Shown in pieces: positions 32,526 to 33,533 of a stretch of DNA of 33,533 bases. The DNA is from Gammaproteobacteria bacterium. Its GTDB lineage: Bacteria; Actinomycetota; Acidimicrobiia; Spongiisociales; UBA4744. The DNA lies in contig JAACED010000022.1 in assembly GCA_011682695.1 (NCBI GenBank), positions 1 to 33,533 on the forward strand, given 5' to 3'. Position 1 is the stretch's first letter; every line of letters begins with the position of its first letter. The notes below the pieces were generated by a model. It saw nothing but the letters and a program-made list of their open reading frames with translations. It was not told where the DNA came from and did not search any database. The position numbers and the translations under genes are program-made.

Positions 32526-33352
32526 CCGAACCTCGCATCACGTCGACCCAGAACCCGCGCGTCAAACACCTCGTGCGCCTCCGTAGCCGACGTCATCGCG
32601 ACACCGAAGGCCTCTTCACGATCGAGGGATATCGAGAACTCACCCGGGCGATCGACTCCGGAATCGAACTCGAAGAAGTCGCCTACTGCCCCTCGCTGTT
32701 CCTCGGCGCCAACGAGCGCGCCCTCCTCGAGGCCGCGGAGGTCGCCGGCGCTCATCTCATCGAGTTTGCCGAGGATCCTTTCCGTAAAGTGAGTTACCGA
32801 GATCGGCCAGAAGGTCTCATCGGCCTTGCCCGACAGTTCCCGACGGGACTGGATCGCCTCGAGCCAGGGCCGAACCCGCTCGTGTTGGTCGTCGAGTCGA
32901 TCGAGAAGCCGGGAAACCTCGGCACGATGCTGAGAACCGCGGATGCCGCCGGCGCCGACGCAGTGATCGTCTCCGATCCGGCGACCGACCCGTTCAATCC
33001 GAACGTCGTGCGAGCGTCGCTGGGATGTCTGTTCCTGGTGCCGCTGGCCGTCGCGTCGAACACCGACACCCTTGCGTGGCTCACGGCATGCAAGATAAAG
33101 ACGTTTGCCGCCACCCCGGCCGGCGAACGCCTCCACTGGGAGGCCGACTACCGGAAACCGAGCGCTCTCGCAATCGGCTCGGAGCAGTACGGCCTGTCCG
33201 AGACCTGGATGACGGCTGCCGATGAGCAGGTCCGCATCCCGATGCTCGGTGACGCGGACAGCCTCAACGCGGCGATGGCCGCAGGCGTGATGCTGTACGA
33301 GGCCGTCCGCCAGCGCACGACCGGCCGACAGCCGACAGCCGACAGCCGATAG
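32522..33352 (+). CDS. TrmH/SpoU-family RNA 2'-O-methyltransferase
   Basis: A 276-residue SAM-dependent methyltransferase of the knotted SPOUT fold, which methylates ribose in rRNA or tRNA. The N-terminal RNA-binding domain begins ITSTQNPRVKHLVRLRSRRH. The three family motifs are seen: ESIEKPGNLGTMLRTADAAG, then AIGSEQYGLSETW, then LGDADSLNAAMAAGVMLYEA. The last residues RQPTADSR are encoded by GC heptads, and the stop codon lies inside the array, so the C-terminus is repeat-derived. The target nucleotide cannot be read from the sequence. Confidence 0.9.
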   Translation: MTEPRITSTQNPRVKHLVRLRSRRHRDTEGLFTIEGYRELTRAIDSGIELEEVAYCPSLFLGANERALLEAAEVAGAHLIEFAEDPFRKVSYRDRPEGLIGLARQFPTGLDRLEPGPNPLVLVVESIEKPGNLGTMLRTADAAGADAVIVSDPATDPFNPNVVRASLGCLFLVPLAVASNTDTLAWLTACKIKTFAATPAGERLHWEADYRKPSALAIGSEQYGLSETWMTAADEQVRIPMLGDADSLNAAMAAGVMLYEAVRQRTTGRQPTADSR

Positions 33353-33358
33353 CTGTTC
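33324..33358 (+). repeat. GC heptad array over the methyltransferase stop codon
   Basis: GCCGACA, GCCGACA, GCCGACA, GCCGATA and GCTGTTC are five phased 7-base units of GCYGNNN type. They span the last codons and the stop (33350-33352) of the RNA methyltransferase gene. The array is of the same type as the second array of repeat copies A-C. Confidence 0.7.
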
Positions 33359-33370
33359 CTGCCACTTCTC

Positions 33371-33406
33371 CCGGCCAGGGCCTTGGCCATCAACGTCCCT
33401 GGCCGG
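33371..33406 (+). terminator. Hairpin after the methyltransferase gene
   Basis: CCGGCCAGGG (33371-33380) and CCCTGGCCGG (33397-33406) are a perfect 10-base inverted repeat around a 16-base loop, 18 bases after the stop codon. There is no T-run after it. It may end the pnt-to-methyltransferase transcript or be part of a structured element that runs on to the window edge. Confidence 0.45.
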
Positions 33407-33514
33407 CAGAACGCCGCAAAGGTTGCAGGTCGAGGCACCAGTGCCTTGGCCGGTGACGTTCGGGGTGTCGATGCCGAGGCAGGGGCGTCTGGTCGCAAGG
33501 CCGCACAACGAAGG

Positions 33515-33530
33515 CGCACCTGCAGGTGCG
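33515..33530. repeat. 16-base perfect palindrome
   Basis: CGCACCTGCAGGTGCG reads the same on both strands. It lies at the right edge of the window in DNA without a gene call. It could be a protein-binding site or part of a larger repeat cut by the window end. Confidence 0.45.
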
Positions 33531-33533
33531 TCG

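Noticed and set aside
32219-33508. A 429-codon - strand open frame
   Set aside because: It lies opposite the RNA methyltransferase gene, whose three SpoU motifs are clear.

Overview
The window is GC-rich, densely coded chromosomal DNA that reads as actinobacterial. Pointers are a DUF3040 protein (a family I know from Actinobacteria), an F420-type luciferase-like oxidoreductase, an alpha-glucan phosphorylase with an N-terminal DUF3417 domain, and a Get3/ArsA ATPase with a C-terminal HSP20-like domain. Many genes overlap by 1-8 bases and several use GTG or TTG starts. An uncultured lineage such as Acidimicrobiia would fit, but I cannot prove this from sequence alone. No tRNA, rRNA, CRISPR array, insertion sequence or phage gene was seen.

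Layout. 117-1282 (-): a MerR-type regulator, a DUF3040 membrane protein and a C-terminal remnant of a DNA polymerase IV gene. 1418-6753 (-): a type II fatty acid synthesis operon (fabD, fabH, fabG, acpP, fabF in transcription order) with a threonine aldolase gene just upstream. 7189-9336 (+): alpha-glucan phosphorylase. 9539-12967 (-): an alaC-type aminotransferase, then an overlapping set of ROK sugar kinase, DUF1232 protein and LLM oxidoreductase. 13101-13520 (+): small heat shock protein with a readable promoter and an operator-like inverted repeat. 13734-18182 (-): a compact six-gene set: queG, a zinc-ribbon membrane protein, a small membrane protein, a metallophosphoesterase, an SRPBCC protein and an ArsA/Get3-like ATPase. 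18441-27807 (-): a Cys-rich small protein, a NYN-domain protein, tricorn protease, a beta-hydroxyacid dehydrogenase, an ABC-2 exporter pair and an ATP-grasp-like protein. 28124-33352 (+): three-subunit proton-translocating transhydrogenase, nitroreductase, thioesterase, a small unknown protein and a SpoU-type RNA methyltransferase.

How the genes work together. The fab genes supply the elongation cycle of membrane lipid synthesis. The pnt genes make NADPH, which that cycle uses. The phosphorylase and ROK kinase handle storage glucan and free sugar. Tricorn, Hsp20 and the ArsA-HSP20 ATPase belong to protein quality control or targeting.

The least ordinary signal is not a gene. At least six intergenic places carry versions of one dispersed repeat. 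Its parts are a run of 7-base units of type TAYNNNG ending in TATCGCG, a short spacer, a second run of 7-base units of type GCYGNNN, a small hairpin with core CCGAGCTCCTCGG and a conserved GTGCCATGCAT-like end. Three copies are nearly complete (about 9358-9516, 18216-18388, 27839-28015). Partial copies lie at about 1340-1377, 6832-6925 and 13599-13652. Loose GCYGNNN heptad arrays lie at 10736-10770 and 33324-33358, the second running through a stop codon. One partial copy lies next to the truncated polymerase IV gene.
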